DNA of 64,000 nucleotides from Symsagittifera roscoffensis (GCF_963678635.1 NC_087068.1:33241436-33305435); one strand, 5' to 3'. Counted from the stretch's first letter, positions 9,061 through 19,428 are shown. The notes: generated from the letters alone by a model not told the origin. Numbers and translations: made by a program.

Positions 9061-10184
9061 GTGTATGATAATCCTGAGTATGGATTATAAAATGTAATGT
9101 AACCAATTGTGTTTTTGGTGTATCTGTCGTATTTATATATTACTTCGGTAGTTATAAACGGTGGTGGTAGTGATTGAGCTGTTATGTTAGGTGGATTTAA
9201 TGGGTAGGGATGTTGGGTAATATTATTTAACTTAACTGTGATCTCAAATTTTAGTTGTAAACTGTTTTGTTGGAGTATTTGAATATTGTGATCACGGATA
9301 TCGTTGTGAATATCCTGGCGATATTGTAATCTATTAAGTGCCCAGTTATGAAGGCGGTTACTTTCTTGATGTTGTCCAAATAATGGTGGAGGTGCTGTGA
9401 ATGTATTCCAATCTAATCTTAAAGGAATATTTACTGAAGATTGTTCTCGATATCTGGCGTCGAGATTATTTGGAAAATTTAAGTTAAAGGGTAGTGGTGA
9501 AAATTGACTTGTTGATGGTGTTGATGGTAGTGATAGTGTTTCTGGTAGTGATGAGGATGTTGTTGTATCCGTAGAAATATCTATGGGGTCATTGGCTAAA
9601 TTTGGTTCACCTTGTGTAAATGAATGTGTAGTCCAATATGGTAGTCGTGATGTTAGGTTTGGGGGGTTAAAAGGGTTTTCTCGTATTTGTTCAGATGTTG
9701 GTGTTGAACCTAAGTAGTCTGAAGGTAGACTTGAAGTGCTTCGTTGTGAAAGAAGTGTAGGGGTTTCTGGTGTGATACCAGTGGTGTTTTCTGGAGTAGT
9801 TTGTGTTGGGGATTGAGGTATATCAAAATGAACTCGGGGAGTTTGAAAATTTCTATTTCGTCGAGGATGTATAATTTGTCTATTTATTTCTGCTGTGTTT
9901 TGGTTTTGACTAAGGTTTCGTATTCTACTTAGTTCTTGTGGTAGTGTTGGGTAAAGATTATATGTTGGTTCACTTAGGGATGCTTGTCGTTGAACTGGTT
10001 CTAGTGGTTCAGATAAACGAGCGTGCCGTTCTTCAAAGGTGTATGGATTGTCTTGAAAAGAAATTCGTGTAGATGTTTGAGGATTTTGAGTAGTTGAAGG
10101 TGGTGTTGGATTATCTTGGGATGATGTCGGTGAAGACTGATTTTGTGACTGTTGGGTAGCAATTTTTGATGGATTTTTGAATTG
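9048..10184 (-). CDS. 378-codon open frame with no ATG (extra protein before Env)
   Basis: Reading the minus strand from the TAA at 10187-10185, the frame stays open for 378 codons to the TAA at 9050-9048, with no ATG, GTG or TTG codon in frame. The first two thirds are rich in Pro, Thr, Ser, Gln and Asn; the last 150 or so residues look globular with aromatic residues. A frame this long without stops in AT-rich DNA is unlikely by chance. It follows the 62-aa membrane ORF by a few bases and overlaps the Env start. In the older relative the membrane ORF runs on and overlaps this frame by over 100 nt. It is therefore probably joined to an upstream exon or to the membrane ORF by splicing or frameshifting. 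Function unknown. Confidence 0.75.
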   Translation of the reverse strand, partial: QFKNPSKIATQQSQNQSSPTSSQDNPTPPSTTQNPQTSTRISFQDNPYTFEERHARLSEPLEPVQRQASLSEPTYNLYPTLPQELSRIRNLSQNQNTAEINRQIIHPRRNRNFQTPRVHFDIPQSPTQTTPENTTGITPETPTLLSQRSTSSLPSDYLGSTPTSEQIRENPFNPPNLTSRLPYWTTHSFTQGEPNLANDPIDISTDTTTSSSLPETLSLPSTPSTSQFSPLPFNLNFPNNLDARYREQSSVNIPLRLDWNTFTAPPPLFGQHQESNRLHNWALNRLQYRQDIHNDIRDHNIQILQQNSLQLKFEITVKLNNITQHPYPLNPPNITAQSLPPPFITTEVIYKYDRYTKNTIGYITFYNPYSGLSYTCIF

Positions 10185-10189
10185 TTACT

Positions 10190-10378
10190 TTAGTGAGAAG
10201 ATTTATGTTTATTATAATATTCTTCTAAAAAAAGAATTAGGAAAATTGTTGCTAGGGCAAATGTGATGATTGCTTTCTTTATACATTTACATATGGTCAA
10301 AATGAGGGATGATAAAAATGTTATAAAGATTACAAACAATAGAAAAATATCAGTCCTACTGAAAATTGTTCGTATCAT
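10190..10378 (-). CDS. Small membrane protein, 62 aa
   Basis: Two hydrophobic segments (about residues 11-29 and 36-51) separated by a short basic Cys-Lys loop, then a short charged tail. Its ATG overlaps the stop of the preceding 76-aa ORF (ATGA). The older copy at 22844-23242 encodes the same first 55 residues with four conservative changes, although 25 of the 55 codons differ, so selection has preserved the protein. In the older copy the tail is longer (132 aa). It could act as a viroporin-like channel, or as the membrane anchor of the Met-less ORF if the two are joined. No known family recognised. Confidence 0.8.
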   Translation of the reverse strand: MIRTIFSRTDIFLLFVIFITFLSSLILTICKCIKKAIITFALATIFLILFLEEYYNKHKSSH

Positions 10379-10605
10379 TTAGACAAGTTGTTAAAATCGT
10401 ACCTGTGGATATATTCAAGGGTTTTGGAAAGTTGGAGGTATAGTTCAATTATTGTGTAGAAAATTAAGAAAATATTACAAAAAATTATTATGATTATTAG
10501 AAAAGATTCGATGATATCAAAAAGAAAGATTATAAAGACTTGAAGTATTGAAAAAAAATGTTTAAAATTGATAAATATTTGAGCGACTGTTTGAGAGAAA
10601 AGCAT
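10375..10605 (-). CDS. Small membrane protein, 76 aa
   Basis: A short amphipathic N-terminus is followed by a long, very hydrophobic Ile/Phe/Leu stretch (about residues 18-52), enough for one long or two short membrane spans, and a polar C-terminus with a Tyr-Leu-Gln-Leu patch and basic residues. The related element encodes a 79-aa homologue (23482-23243) that keeps the central motif and both ends. It is followed at once by the 62-aa membrane ORF, so the pair is probably made from one message. Function unknown. Confidence 0.75.
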   Translation of the reverse strand: MLFSQTVAQIFINFKHFFSILQVFIIFLFDIIESFLIIIIIFCNIFLIFYTIIELYLQLSKTLEYIHRYDFNNLSK

Positions 10606-11205
10606 TTAAGAAATGATCTCTTTGTCGAATATTTTTTGCTGTTTGAGGCGATTTTCTAGTGTGGTCGAATTATTTATTAGTTTTTTGACAAGTGGGTTGA
10701 GTTTCGTAAAAAATTGTTGGGGGCAATTTTCATGGTGACTGGGAGGTCGTCTTTTTCTTTATTTTTGTTTGTCAAATGATCCGGGGTATGGTGAGATTTT
10801 TATACTTTAGGCTAATTAAAATCTTCATTTTGTGACTTTAGGCTAAGTTATCAAATTTGTTTTGGGGGTATTCGTGGTCTGAGTTGGGGAAATATTGTTG
10901 ATCTTTGGGTTATTAGATAAGGGAGGGGTACGGTATTATGGTGATATTTATTTTAGCTGTCAAGTTGGAGTGGTTTGCTTATTTTTGACCTGGAGGTTGT
11001 AAAGTTATAGTTAGAGATGTGCCTGGAGTTCTAGATTATTCGTCTAATTGATCTTAGTTTGAGTTAGAGAAAGTGGCGGATTGGATGAATCCTATTGGTC
11101 TATTTTGAACTAGAATTATTGCGTACTTGTGAGCATGTTATTTTGAAAAATGGAAATGAAAAATGTTACGGAGGTTTCAAGATTGTGAAGTATAAAATTT
11201 TAAAA
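10606..11205 (-). other. Spacer between Gag-Pol and the membrane ORFs
   Basis: About 600 bp with no convincing ORF. It is conserved in the older relative (about 23483-24090), which may reflect a splice-acceptor or other signal for the downstream genes; I cannot point to a single convincing splice site. Confidence 0.45.
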
Positions 11206-14200
11206 TTACTTTTTAAATTCTACTTTCTTTAATATTTTAGATTGGGGGATGAACATTTTGTAGTTTTTACGTGGTTGATTTCGGAGTCTTGTTGTCTTTC
11301 TATGTTCTGATTTGTCTATTTCTTCTTGGGGTATTATTTGTTCTGTCATTTTTCTATTTTTTCTTTGTTTTGGAGATTCTTTATGGTTTTGTGTATTGTT
11401 TTTGGTAGCGATTGGTTTTGTGTTTTGATTTTCGGTGGGGTTATCATTTTGTTCTGTGTTTTTCAGATGTGGTTCGTTTTGAATAATTTTTAATCCTGTG
11501 AAAGAATATAATTGGGTTAATTCGCGGAGTGCGTATTCTTTTGGGTAATAAGGTAATAGGTTGTTTCGATGCTGAACGATTTCTTTTTTGTTTGAGTCGA
11601 TAATTTTATATGTAACATCTGTGGGTTTTGCAATTATTTGATAGGGTCCTTTTCGGAGGGGTTGTAATTTTTTAGAAATTCCTTTTTGAGTATTAAAATT
11701 AGGTATTAAAACAAATGTTCCAATTTTTAAATCGGAAGCTGGTGTAAAACGTGAATTGATTTGTTCATTTATATTTTGTCTTTGTAATAATTTTTTTGTT
11801 ATTTTTTGGTAAATTTCATTGTGTTTCTTATCTCTATTTAAAATCCATTCGGTGTGTGTACCGGAGGCTAATTTAAGGATTTGTGGGTGATGAAAATGAT
11901 CTTCATCGTGCGTATGTAATGGTAGGTTATAACAAATTGAGTCTTTATTTGGTTGACAATAACCTTGTGCGTTTTTATGGGAATTTGCTGTAAACATTAT
12001 TGGTTTGCGTGGCTTTTGGTTGAAAACCATTTCGTATGGTGACATTCCTAAAGTTGTCGTGATTTGTGAATTATATGCTAATGGAAATAATTTTACATCT
12101 GCTGACCATTCGGTATATTTGGTATCATTTCCGTTGATGATACATCTAAGATATTCTTGTAGTGAACGGTTCATACCTTCGACTAAGCCGTTTGTCCAAG
12201 GTGCATGAGATGTACGTGGTTTGTGTTTAATGTTGTATAAATGACATAGTGTTATTATTTCATTATTTATGAATTCTGTACCATTGTCTGTGACTAAAAT
12301 TTCTGGTAGTCCAAATTTTGCTATCCAGTGTTCATAGAGTGTTGTGTATGCGTAATAAGCGTTACAATGTGGTACTGGATTAAGTGCTACATAATGTGTA
12401 AATGCGTCAACAATTACCATAATGTAGGAGTTTCCTTCTGATGAGGGTGAAATTGGTCCTTTAGTATCAAATGAGATACGGTGATTAAAGTATAAACTTT
12501 GTCCTTTAAAATCTTGTTTTTGTGCTATTTGTTTTTGATTTGGGTAAGGTTTATTTAATTGACATACTATACAATCATTGCATAGTACTTTTATCCAAAT
12601 TGGTGCATTTGGGAAGTAAAAATTTTGTATAAAATTTGAATATGTTTTTTCTGATCCAGAGTGTCCTTTAATATTTTGTGTATGTGAAATATTAAAAGCT
12701 ATAAGAATCATACTTATAGGGAGACAGGGAACTGTAGATTCATTTAGGTTATACTCTAAAAGGTCTGTTTCTTCGTTAATTGTTGTGTTGTTAAATTTGC
12801 GAAAGTATCGGAGGAGTGTTTTATTTCCTAGAATGGTTGAATCTGCTTTGATAGGTTTAGTTTTATATTTATGCCATGATTTCAGTTGTCGAATTACTGG
12901 GTCAAGGTTTTGATATTGTTTCAGTGTTGAAATTGTAATTGTTTCTGTTGGGGGGAGAAAAATGTTTTCGATTTCTAATTTAGATAAGGGTATTGTATCA
13001 AGTGGGTCGTGAAGGTCAAAAATTTGATTTATTGTGTATTTTGAATCATTTGTTTGTGGTCCTGATAAATTTATTTTATCAGTTAAATCTTCTTTTTCAA
13101 TTAGTGGAAAATGGTCTTTTTTAGGTAGGTGTTGTTTTGTTCGTTTTTGTTGGGTGTTATTTTTTATCCATTGAGAATATGGAATTGGTTTAAAAGTTGA
13201 TGTTCCAAGTAGGTCAACTTCATAATGATTATTTTGACAATCTAAATAAAGTGGGAAATGTTGTAAATTATTTATTTGTGATTGTTCAATATCAGTTTTT
13301 ACTGCATATTTGCATTCTAATCGGGGTGATGTTTCGTTTTCTGCAAGGTAGAATTTTATATTTTTGGGTATTTCAACTGTTGTTTTTCGTGTAAGTAATT
13401 CAGGTGGTGTATTTCGACTTAAGGTGTCTGGTAATGCAAGATTTTTTCCTGCAGTCCAAACTATATGTAAGTTTGGAAATTTCATTAGAATTAGTTGAAA
13501 TCTGTAAACTCGGTGGTTTGGGTTAGATTTCTGTGTGAAGAGAAAAATGATTGGTTTGTGATCTGTGAATAAAACTGTGGGATGTTTTGATCCAAGTATC
13601 AGAAATTCATATTCTGTAAGTGTATAGATTATGGCTGTACATTCTCTCATTAGAGTTGAGAGTCGTAGCTCTGCTTGAGTGAATAATCGAGAATTTGCTG
13701 ATATGAGGTTCATTTTATTTGTACCATTATGTGATTGTAATAATGCTGCGCCGATGCCAAAGTTCGAAGCATCGCACATTGCATAAAATGGTTGATCAGG
13801 GTCTGGAATTGTGTTTGAAATTTGTTCAGTTAAAAGTTTCTTTATTTCTTCGAATCGTGTTTGATGTTCTGTATTCCATTCAAAGTTGTTTTGTTGTCTA
13901 AGGATGTTATAAAATGGTCGTAGGTATAATTGCATTTTATAAACATATTTACTTAAAAAGTTTAACATTCCAAGGAACTCTTGGATTTTCTTTTTATTTG
14001 TTGGTGGTTGAAGTTTTTGAATAGCGTCAATGCGTGATTTCAGTGGAGTGATTGTTTTTCTTTCTATATTATGTCCTAAGAATTTAACTCTAGTCAAAAA
14101 GAAGTGTGATTTATCGGGGGCGGCCTTCAGATTTTCGTTCTGAAGTATTTGGTGATATGTTTCTAAAACTTTGAACATTTCGTCTTTTGTTTGTGATTGC

Positions 14201-17200
14201 ATAAAAACATCGTCTAAATAGGTGATTGCGTTTTTCTTGAGTATCAGTGGTCTAAAAATTTTGCTCATAAAAGCTGAAAATGCTGCTGGTCCTATGGATA
14301 TTCCATAGAATAAGCGGTTAAATTCATATTGTTGGTTTCCGATAACAAATTGTGTTAAACGTCGTGATTGTTCATCTAGTGGCATTTGATTGTATGCACT
14401 ATTCATATCGGCGGTTGTGAAGTATTTGCCGTTTATTTTTGTTAAAATAACTTGTATTGGTTCAATGGGCCAATTACATTTTGATTCATCTATGAGTGAA
14501 TTGAGGTATCTAGCATCGAGAACGATTTTTAATGATTCTCCTTTAGCTAGAATGATAACGGGGTTGATGAATGTGTTGCCTTTTGGTTGTTCTTCTTTGT
14601 TTACTGGTGATATAATATTGTATTGTTCTAAAATATCGAGTAATCTGTTTACTTTATCATGTAAGTGAATTGGTACTTTACTTGCTCTTTGTTTTTTGAA
14701 AACTGCGTCAGGTTTTAATGGGAGATGTAGTGATGAACTTATTTTACCAACATCGAATTTTGATGTTGCATAGACTGATGAATATTTAATTAGCTGTTTG
14801 GCTAATTTTTCGAATTCGTCTTGTGTTATTTGTGAATGTTGGAAGTTAAACATTGTTAAGAATTTTTGTTGATGCTCTGTGTAATTACTTATGTTGAATG
14901 TAGGTTTGAAATATGGAGTTTTTGTGAAATAATCCGTGTTTCTGTTTTCGTTACTTATTATATTATTTATAGATAATTCTTCATTAAGAATTGTAGATTG
15001 GCATATATCTAGTAATTGGAGTATATTATTTACGCGATAGGCTTTTTCGTGTATTGGTGTTATTGTAGCGTTGGTTTCACAATATCCTAGAAGTCCTAAA
15101 GGTAATGTTACTTGGTAAGGTGTGTTGTTATAAACATGTAAAGAAATTATATCTGAATTCGAATTTTTCAAATATTTTATTGAAGAGATTGTGATTTTGA
15201 AAAATTTATGAATCGGTTTGAATTCAAAATCTGACATATAAAATTTTTGTTTGTTTTGTTCTTTATCATATTGATGAACTTGTTTTATTGAAAAATTATA
15301 GATGTTTCCTGATAGTGGTTTCAGGTGTTTTCTTTGTTGATTAAATATCGGATAAAATTTTGAAAAGAATGGTGGTTGTTTATTTAATCTTTGAAAAAAT
15401 GTTAATGATGTTTCTTTTGTTTTTGTATATTTATCTTTGATTAATATTTTACTATTTATTATGTTAATTGTTGGTATATACTTTGAAATAAATGGTATTC
15501 CAATGATATTATATTTAATATCAGTGATATGGAATATTTGTTTGAATGGTTTATTTAAAATTTTGCTTTGCTCTATTGTTCTGGTAGGGAGGAGAAATAA
15601 TTGGATTTTTCCGTAGTTTATCAATGTTGATCCTTGTGCTGTTGCTAGCTTGCTGGAGGTTTCCAGAGGTGTTAGCTTTGGGTGTAAGGATTTTATTTCA
15701 TTCCATGTGGGAATGTTTATTATGTTTGATTCTGCTCCTGAATCAATTAAAAAATCTATTTCAAGGTCTGGTGGTTGAAATTCTTTATTTCTTGGGCTTT
15801 CTAAGAGAAATGGTATTGTCCAAATTTTTTCTTTGGGTTGTTCTTTTTGTATATTTTGGTAGATGTGGTTTGTATTCAAGCATTTTGTTTTGGCATTTTG
15901 ATCTGGTTGTGCTGTAGTATTTTTTGCATTTGTTTCTTGCGTTGTTGGTGTGGAATTTATGGGTGTAGTGTAATGATTTTGAAGAAATTCTGATTGATTT
16001 TCATATATATGTGATGGAAAGGGTTGTTCATATATAACAGATTCATAGTCATTTTCGACTTTTATCATATTGATAGCAAGAGTGTTTTCAGTATCACTTT
16101 CTGAATCTGATGATGTACAATTTATTTGATTGAGTTGTAACGTATCGGTTACTGTGTCATCAATACCTGGGGGGTCTGATGTTGTTTCTGGATTAGATTG
16201 TACTTGATTGATTTGTCTTTGATGTTTAGGTGTACTGCTTCTATGACGATTATTAGATGTATTATAGTGATTATTATTTCGGTGTGGTGATTTGGAATAA
16301 TTTCTGTAACGATTATTATAACTTGGGTGTCGATTTTGTGAATTATTTCGCGATCTGTTTTGATAATTGCTGTTTGGTCTGTTATAGTTCGATCTATTAT
16401 ATGAGTTATTTCTTGATCGATTGTTTGGGTAATTCTGGTTTCGGTTGTTTGAATAACTTCTATTTCTATTATAGGAGTAGTTTCTATTCCTATTGTATGA
16501 TGAATTTCGTGATTGGTTGTTTGGATAGTAGTTATTTCTTGGTTGGGAATTAGATCTAGAAACAAATCGTTGTGTATTCGAATTTGATCTGGAGTAGTTA
16601 TTTCTACTATTTGGTCTATTGTAGTGATTTTGTGATGAATTATACGTGTTTCTTCGTTCTGGTGATCTTCCTCTATAACTTGGGTTATATGGGGATTGAT
16701 TTCTTGTATAACTTGTATTGTTCGGAAGTGGCTTTCCTGAACTGTTGTTGCTGTATACATTTTTGTTTGGTAGATTTTGATCTTTTTTCATGTATTGATA
16801 GAATGATTTATTTGGTTCTTTGTATTTTTGAGGTTTATTTTGACTATCTTGCTGTTTTTGTCTACATTCGGAAATACTATGTCCGTATCGTCGGCAATAA
16901 TTACACCATTTTTTGAAAGATGGTTTGCCTTTAAAGTTCGGGTTCTTTTCGTAAATATTGAGTATTTCAGTGATTTTTTCAACGAGATCTGTTTCTGATT
17001 CTTGTATATTATTAATATTAGTGGGAGTCGTTTCAATTTTGTTAACGTATTGTAATTTCAGATTTTCCGTTTCTTCTAGTTTCATCGTAATTTCTGCTTG
17101 TTCTAGTTTGTCTACTAGTTTTCGAAAATCTAAATCGGGTTCTCGAATTGAAGAAGGATGGGATGCTCTCTTTTTTATTGCTATTTTCCTTAATTGTGGT

Positions 17201-19428
17201 GTTAAGGTCATCATTAAGATTTCTGTCATCTTAGTGTTTTTATAGTCGTGTGTATTTAGTGAATATGCTTTTCGAACTAGTGTTTCGATTCTTACTGCTA
17301 TTTGCTTGATGGTTTCGTTTGGTAATCTGCGAATTTCATTACATAAAACTCTTTGTTGTTGTTTGTTTCTTTCGGAGTCAAACATTTTTGAAAATTCTTG
17401 TGTAAATCTTTTCCAGTTTGATTTTATTTCTTGAGGTAGTACTGAAAACCATTTTTGGGCTGCGCCATCTAAGGTTGTTTGTATTAACGCTGTGCGTCGA
17501 TGTATCCAATTTTGATGTAGTGGCGTATTTATTGGTTCAGGTCCGATATTTAAAATCAGGTTTGCTGTTACTGCATTTAAATAGTCTTCTACAGAGTATT
17601 CGGGGTCTGTTCCTGTGAAAACCATTAAGGGTTTATTTGATGTTATTGATGATCCACCCATAAGGTATGGATTCATTGTCATTTGTAATGATTCAGCTGC
17701 ATTTGGCATTTGAGAAAAATTTGAAAGTTGGTTTCTTGTTATTTCGTGTTGTTGAAGATAATACGGGAGTGGTATTTCATTTTGCATTTGTGATGGTTGA
17801 TACGAGTGTGTAGTCATTGGATTTTGTTGTTGAATTGGTTGAAAAGATTGTATATTAATTGGATTTGGTTGTTGAATTGGTTGTTGATATTGTGCATCTA
17901 TTGATTGTGGAGAAAAATTTCTATGGTTTGTACGTGTTTTCTGTATTCCTTGTCTACGATATTCTTGAGTATTTGGTGCAAATATATCTGGTTGTAAGAA
18001 ATCTTCATCTGAGGATAAATAATCCATTTGATAAGATGTTTGTTTTTTATTTTTATTTTGTTGAAAAAATGGGTAATTTTCACTGCGATCCTGTGGAGGA
18101 TTTGGTTGAAAATTATTTGAATTATATTGGGCTGTTGGGTTATCCCAGTTTCGAGGTTTTGTATATTGATTAAAATTCCTTTGTGGTTGATAATTTGTTT
18201 TTGACGGATGTGTATAATTATAATTATGGTCTGCAAAGTTGTTTCTAGTGAATGTTTTGCGTGTTTTTGATGGTATTGTCATGGGTTTGTATGTTTGGTA
18301 ATCCATATGTGAATATTTAGGGGCAACCGAAGGTTTTACGGTTGATTGTAAGGTTACCTGTGTTTGTGAAGGATTTGTATTTCTTGGTGTTGTTAAATTT
18401 GGGCGTATTGGTGAAATACTTTGTTGTGTAGTTGTTGTGTGTACGATTTCTTCATTTATGAAGTGTGATGGTGTCTGGATATCTTGTTGAGTAAGATTCC
18501 TAGTTCCATTGAGGTTTTCATTGTGTATGACTGTAGAGTTTAAACTATTATTTTGTGTATCGGGTAAAAATGTATTATAGTTTAATGGTGTTGCATCAAT
18601 TGTTAATGGTATTACTCTTACATAGTCTCTTATGTAAGATATTGTACCTATTGCTTGACTTGAGATTGATTGTGGGAAGCTTATAAATGCGGGATGAGAC
18701 CATTCGGGGTCCCAAACATAATCTGATTGTTCTGTGATAGCGGTTTCATCGTTCGAATTTTGGGGTCTAAAATTTTTTCTTGCTTGTGCAATTAAATCAA
18801 TATTGTGTGTGAAATAATCTATTATGAACCATGCTAAAATTTTTTGTAAATCGTGTCTGGTATGTTGTGAAACGTCGTCTTTCGTGAAATTTTCTTTAAT
18901 GACGTTCAAATAACTAGAGAGTAGTGTGATTTCATGTCGTACTCTTAAATGTTTAGATGTGTCTGTCGGTGAGACATTTGTTAATGGTAGTTCATTTTCT
19001 AATATTGAAATATAACTATATATTATTGCGAAAACTTCATTGGTGAAAATGGAGTTTGCTCTTTGTGAGTTATGGTATTGGATGCTTTTTATATATTCTG
19101 AAAAGACTTTTGAAAATTCTAAATCGAGATCGTCTGTTTGAATAGTATATGTTCTATTATTATGGTTTGGGGAAGTGAATTCTATAGAGTAGATTCCATA
19201 CTGTTGTGTTATGTTACATATATCTTTTAGATAGTGATCTATGATTTGTCTTTTGATTTTTACATCGGGGAACTCTGTTTTACATGGACTAATTCCGGGT
19301 TCAAATAAATTTATGAGTAAATTTTGACAAAATAAGTGTTGTCCTCTATCAGTATCTGCGTCTACTATAAAGGGAAAGATTTCATCATCATCTGGAGTTT
19401 CTTCACCTGGAGTGTGTGTTGAGCTCAT
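11206..19428 (-). CDS. gag-pol: Gag-Pol polyprotein, Ty3/gypsy type, single frame
   Basis: 2740 aa in one uninterrupted frame, with no gag/pol frameshift. Approximate layout: residues 1-600, an N-terminal region including a long Gln/Asn/Pro-rich part; 600-780, retrotransposon capsid-like domain; 840-854, one CCHC zinc knuckle (C-x2-C-x4-H-x4-C); 890-1075, an Asn/Arg/Ser/Tyr-rich basic tract; about 1225, aspartic protease DSGAES; 1590-1800, reverse transcriptase with YLDD near 1735; about 1870-2000, RNase H with its DAS and DHKP motifs; 2246-2290, HHCC zinc finger of integrase; integrase triad D near 2319 (SFDTKG), D near 2381 (TDNGTEF), E near 2418; about 2588, a GPY-type C-terminal motif. 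About 240 residues separate RNase H from integrase. It encodes replication, packaging and integration. The Gag part, over 1,000 aa, is unusually long. All catalytic motifs look intact. Confidence 0.96.
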   Translation of the reverse strand: MSSTHTPGEETPDDDEIFPFIVDADTDRGQHLFCQNLLINLFEPGISPCKTEFPDVKIKRQIIDHYLKDICNITQQYGIYSIEFTSPNHNNRTYTIQTDDLDLEFSKVFSEYIKSIQYHNSQRANSIFTNEVFAIIYSYISILENELPLTNVSPTDTSKHLRVRHEITLLSSYLNVIKENFTKDDVSQHTRHDLQKILAWFIIDYFTHNIDLIAQARKNFRPQNSNDETAITEQSDYVWDPEWSHPAFISFPQSISSQAIGTISYIRDYVRVIPLTIDATPLNYNTFLPDTQNNSLNSTVIHNENLNGTRNLTQQDIQTPSHFINEEIVHTTTTQQSISPIRPNLTTPRNTNPSQTQVTLQSTVKPSVAPKYSHMDYQTYKPMTIPSKTRKTFTRNNFADHNYNYTHPSKTNYQPQRNFNQYTKPRNWDNPTAQYNSNNFQPNPPQDRSENYPFFQQNKNKKQTSYQMDYLSSDEDFLQPDIFAPNTQEYRRQGIQKTRTNHRNFSPQSIDAQYQQPIQQPNPINIQSFQPIQQQNPMTTHSYQPSQMQNEIPLPYYLQQHEITRNQLSNFSQMPNAAESLQMTMNPYLMGGSSITSNKPLMVFTGTDPEYSVEDYLNAVTANLILNIGPEPINTPLHQNWIHRRTALIQTTLDGAAQKWFSVLPQEIKSNWKRFTQEFSKMFDSERNKQQQRVLCNEIRRLPNETIKQIAVRIETLVRKAYSLNTHDYKNTKMTEILMMTLTPQLRKIAIKKRASHPSSIREPDLDFRKLVDKLEQAEITMKLEETENLKLQYVNKIETTPTNINNIQESETDLVEKITEILNIYEKNPNFKGKPSFKKWCNYCRRYGHSISECRQKQQDSQNKPQKYKEPNKSFYQYMKKDQNLPNKNVYSNNSSGKPLPNNTSYTRNQSPYNPSYRGRSPERRNTYNSSQNHYNRPNSRNNYSRSNSNTQRFVSRSNSQPRNNYYPNNQSRNSSYNRNRNYSYNRNRSYSNNRNQNYPNNRSRNNSYNRSNYNRPNSNYQNRSRNNSQNRHPSYNNRYRNYSKSPHRNNNHYNTSNNRHRSSTPKHQRQINQVQSNPETTSDPPGIDDTVTDTLQLNQINCTSSDSESDTENTLAINMIKVENDYESVIYEQPFPSHIYENQSEFLQNHYTTPINSTPTTQETNAKNTTAQPDQNAKTKCLNTNHIYQNIQKEQPKEKIWTIPFLLESPRNKEFQPPDLEIDFLIDSGAESNIINIPTWNEIKSLHPKLTPLETSSKLATAQGSTLINYGKIQLFLLPTRTIEQSKILNKPFKQIFHITDIKYNIIGIPFISKYIPTINIINSKILIKDKYTKTKETSLTFFQRLNKQPPFFSKFYPIFNQQRKHLKPLSGNIYNFSIKQVHQYDKEQNKQKFYMSDFEFKPIHKFFKITISSIKYLKNSNSDIISLHVYNNTPYQVTLPLGLLGYCETNATITPIHEKAYRVNNILQLLDICQSTILNEELSINNIISNENRNTDYFTKTPYFKPTFNISNYTEHQQKFLTMFNFQHSQITQDEFEKLAKQLIKYSSVYATSKFDVGKISSSLHLPLKPDAVFKKQRASKVPIHLHDKVNRLLDILEQYNIISPVNKEEQPKGNTFINPVIILAKGESLKIVLDARYLNSLIDESKCNWPIEPIQVILTKINGKYFTTADMNSAYNQMPLDEQSRRLTQFVIGNQQYEFNRLFYGISIGPAAFSAFMSKIFRPLILKKNAITYLDDVFMQSQTKDEMFKVLETYHQILQNENLKAAPDKSHFFLTRVKFLGHNIERKTITPLKSRIDAIQKLQPPTNKKKIQEFLGMLNFLSKYVYKMQLYLRPFYNILRQQNNFEWNTEHQTRFEEIKKLLTEQISNTIPDPDQPFYAMCDASNFGIGAALLQSHNGTNKMNLISANSRLFTQAELRLSTLMRECTAIIYTLTEYEFLILGSKHPTVLFTDHKPIIFLFTQKSNPNHRVYRFQLILMKFPNLHIVWTAGKNLALPDTLSRNTPPELLTRKTTVEIPKNIKFYLAENETSPRLECKYAVKTDIEQSQINNLQHFPLYLDCQNNHYEVDLLGTSTFKPIPYSQWIKNNTQQKRTKQHLPKKDHFPLIEKEDLTDKINLSGPQTNDSKYTINQIFDLHDPLDTIPLSKLEIENIFLPPTETITISTLKQYQNLDPVIRQLKSWHKYKTKPIKADSTILGNKTLLRYFRKFNNTTINEETDLLEYNLNESTVPCLPISMILIAFNISHTQNIKGHSGSEKTYSNFIQNFYFPNAPIWIKVLCNDCIVCQLNKPYPNQKQIAQKQDFKGQSLYFNHRISFDTKGPISPSSEGNSYIMVIVDAFTHYVALNPVPHCNAYYAYTTLYEHWIAKFGLPEILVTDNGTEFINNEIITLCHLYNIKHKPRTSHAPWTNGLVEGMNRSLQEYLRCIINGNDTKYTEWSADVKLFPLAYNSQITTTLGMSPYEMVFNQKPRKPIMFTANSHKNAQGYCQPNKDSICYNLPLHTHDEDHFHHPQILKLASGTHTEWILNRDKKHNEIYQKITKKLLQRQNINEQINSRFTPASDLKIGTFVLIPNFNTQKGISKKLQPLRKGPYQIIAKPTDVTYKIIDSNKKEIVQHRNNLLPYYPKEYALRELTQLYSFTGLKIIQNEPHLKNTEQNDNPTENQNTKPIATKNNTQNHKESPKQRKNRKMTEQIIPQEEIDKSEHRKTTRLRNQPRKNYKMFIPQSKILKKVEFKK

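Noticed and set aside
16149..16760. 203-aa minus-strand ORF rich in Ile/Thr/His inside gag-pol
   Set aside because: Shifted-frame shadow of the Asn/Arg/Ser/Tyr-rich tract of Gag; repetitive codons keep it open. Plus-strand frames at 16257-16916 have the same cause.
6572..19000. Plus-strand ORFs of 60-114 aa across Env and Gag-Pol
   Set aside because: Antisense shadows of intact minus-strand genes with no motif of their own.
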